Positions 62,506 through 64,000 of a DNA stretch of 64,000 bases are shown piece after piece. This stretch comes from Paraflavitalea soli (GTDB lineage: Bacteria > Bacteroidota > Bacteroidia > Chitinophagales > Chitinophagaceae), in contig NZ_CP032157.1 of NCBI RefSeq assembly GCF_003555545.1, forward strand, positions 3,538,546 through 3,602,545, in the 5' to 3' direction. Below the pieces are notes generated by a model. It ran no database searches. It was not told where the DNA came from and saw only the letters and a program-made list of their open reading frames with translations. Each line of letters starts with the position of its first letter. Positions within the stretch are counted from its first letter, which is position 1. The position numbers were made by a program, and so were the translations under genes.

Positions 62506-64000
62506 ATGATCAAAACATATTTCAAAACAGCCTGGCGCAATCTCCTGAAGCATAAAGCAGGCAGCATTATCAATCTGTTTGGCTTGACCATCGGCATGTC
62601 TGCCGCTGTATTCATATTCCTGTGGGTACGCAATGAATTGAGTTTCGACAATTACCATCCCCAGGCACAAAATATCTACCGGATCAAGAACCTTTTATCC
62701 GTCGATAAAACAAGCGTCTGGACCTGGGAAACCTCCCCGTATATGCTGGGTGAAAAGGCAAAAGCCGAGGTACCTGGAATACAATTGGTCACCCGCCTGT
62801 GGTCGCTGACCAATAACGGACCTGCCCTCACCGTCAACAACAAGCTGGTGAAAGAGAAAGCGGCAGCCTACATCGATGCAAACTGGTTCAAAGTTTTTCA
62901 CTATGATTTTCTCAGCGGCAGTGCAGATAACTTCAACCGCCACCCTTTTAGCCTGGTATTGACAGCTACAGCCGCCAGGAAATATTTCGACACCGAAAAC
63001 GCTGTAGGCAAGATCATTCATATAGATACCCTCGACTACCAGGTGCAGGGCGTGATAAAGGATTACCCTACCAATTCCAGTTTTGCCTATGATATGTTCA
63101 TCCCCCTGGCAGCCAAACATGCCAATGCCAAAAGTCTGAAGGATGATGAAACATGGAGCAACTTTAACTACCTCACTTTCGTGAGGTTGAACCCCTCGGC
63201 CAATCCACAAACTACTGCCACCAGGCTCAGGGCCATTTACAAAAAGAACAGGCAACAAGACAATACTGCTGTACAGCTAACAGCCCTGCGCGATATGCAT
63301 TTCGAAACAGGTCTGCAATCCTCACAACTGGGACATGGCAACCGGAAGGTGGTGAACATCTTTATGATATTGGGCATTGTGTTGCTGGTGATCGCCTGCA
63401 TGAATTACGTAAACCTTACCACTGCCAGGGCCACCATGCGCCTCAAGGAAGTAAGTGTGCGCAAGATCGTAGGCGCCGACAGAAAACACCTCTTCGGCCA
63501 GTTTGTACTGGAATCAGCATTGATAAGCCTGTTGTCCCTTGGCTTAACTTTATTGGTGATTAAGCTCTGCCTGCCTTTATTTAACCAGGTTACAGAAAGA
63601 AGATTTACCTTACCACTGTTATCATCTCCGTTATGGACCATCCTGGGCAGTACTTTCATAGCCAGCGTGCTACTCACCAGCATATACCCGGCCTTACTGC
63701 TGTCGTCCTTCCAACCCATTGCCGTATTCAGGGGCTCGGGCATCTTCCGGGTAAAAAATACTTCGCTTAGGAAAACACTGGTCGTATGCCAGTTTACCAT
63801 ATCCATTGTATTGATCGTGGCCACTATTGTGATCTACCGGCAAATGCAATTCATCCAACAGCAAAACGACCAATACGACAAATCACAGGTATTGACTTTT
63901 TCCATTCCCTGGTCCGACGCCATGAAAATGAAGAAACCTCAAAGAGAGGGGCTGGCCAAAAATATAGAACAGGCCCTCCGTTCACAGAGCGGAATAGAGA
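62506..64000 (+). CDS. FtsX/MacB-type ABC permease 7 (cut by window end)
   Basis: The ATG at 62506 opens MIKTYFKTAWRNLLKHKAGS, and the frame stays open to the window edge (498 codons). The visible part covers the N-terminal TM, the first periplasmic domain and the first TM bundle. Its coupling motif reads KEVSVRKIVGADRKHLFGQF, with Ser-Val replacing Gly-Ile, so it is the most divergent first motif in the array. The array may continue beyond the window. Confidence 0.9.
   Translation, partial: MIKTYFKTAWRNLLKHKAGSIINLFGLTIGMSAAVFIFLWVRNELSFDNYHPQAQNIYRIKNLLSVDKTSVWTWETSPYMLGEKAKAEVPGIQLVTRLWSLTNNGPALTVNNKLVKEKAAAYIDANWFKVFHYDFLSGSADNFNRHPFSLVLTATAARKYFDTENAVGKIIHIDTLDYQVQGVIKDYPTNSSFAYDMFIPLAAKHANAKSLKDDETWSNFNYLTFVRLNPSANPQTTATRLRAIYKKNRQQDNTAVQLTALRDMHFETGLQSSQLGHGNRKVVNIFMILGIVLLVIACMNYVNLTTARATMRLKEVSVRKIVGADRKHLFGQFVLESALISLLSLGLTLLVIKLCLPLFNQVTERRFTLPLLSSPLWTILGSTFIASVLLTSIYPALLLSSFQPIAVFRGSGIFRVKNTSLRKTLVVCQFTISIVLIVATIVIYRQMQFIQQQNDQYDKSQVLTFSIPWSDAMKMKKPQREGLAKNIEQALRSQSGIE

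Noticed and set aside
62695-63258. A 187-codon minus-strand frame opposite permease 7
   Set aside because: Shadow of the permease coding frame; no protein-like motif.

Overview
The window looks like a chromosomal segment of a Bacteroidota bacterium, most likely of the Chitinophagaceae type. The reasons are several TAnnTTTG-type -7 promoter boxes with little Shine-Dalgarno signal, a secreted protein with a type IX secretion-like C-terminus, paired OmpH/Skp proteins, YceI/DoxX/YHS modules, a Bacteroidota-specific 169-residue family, and a long run of FtsX-like permeases of the double-domain type common in this phylum. The genus is inference. No rRNA, tRNA, CRISPR array, prophage or insertion sequence was recognised.

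Left part (1-18 kb, almost all minus strand). A very large membrane sensor-like protein runs off the left edge. It is followed by a complete histidine-utilisation pathway split into three pieces: hutG (3760-4812), hutI (7112-8353) and marR-hutH-hutU (17848-14072). Other genes lie between them: a membrane protein of the so-called Gcr site-specific recombinase family, a beta-carbonic anhydrase, and a trehalose module (OtsA-OtsB fusion plus a GH15 glycosidase). A perfect 20-bp palindrome overlaps the -7 box in front of marR and is a good candidate operator. HutH, HutU, HutI and HutG together convert histidine to urocanate, imidazolonepropionate, formiminoglutamate and glutamate.

Middle part (18-42 kb, mixed strands). 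It holds a nucleoside-type MFS permease with a Gfo/Idh/MocA oxidoreductase, a PQQ dehydrogenase with an inserted cytochrome c domain, two tandem OmpH proteins, phosphoglucomutase, and a DUF2279 protein. The two halves of an HdrD/GlpC-like Fe-S protein are encoded about 7 kb apart. A four-gene operon reads DinB-like, NRDE, ATP-grasp, LysE. A Crp/Fnr regulator stands in front of a YHS-DoxX-YceI-YceI operon. The rest is an HxlR regulator next to a secreted protein, and several small stress or unknown genes.

Right part (42-64 kb). An NtrB/NtrC-like two-component pair on the minus strand is divergent from a plus-strand export locus. That locus has one MacA-like adaptor, one LolD/MacB-like ATPase, two small exported proteins, and seven consecutive large FtsX/MacB-type permeases, the last cut by the window end. 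The divergent region carries a near-consensus sigma-54 promoter followed by an intrinsic terminator ahead of the first gene, so the locus may be sigma-54 controlled and attenuated, or a small RNA may be made there. A perfect 42-bp palindrome lies between the first permease and a small lipoprotein.

Many spacers hold short low-complexity word repeats (7-bp CGGCAAT units, GCTACGA-like units, 14-bp GTGAGTGGTGAATA units), a striking shared trait of this stretch.
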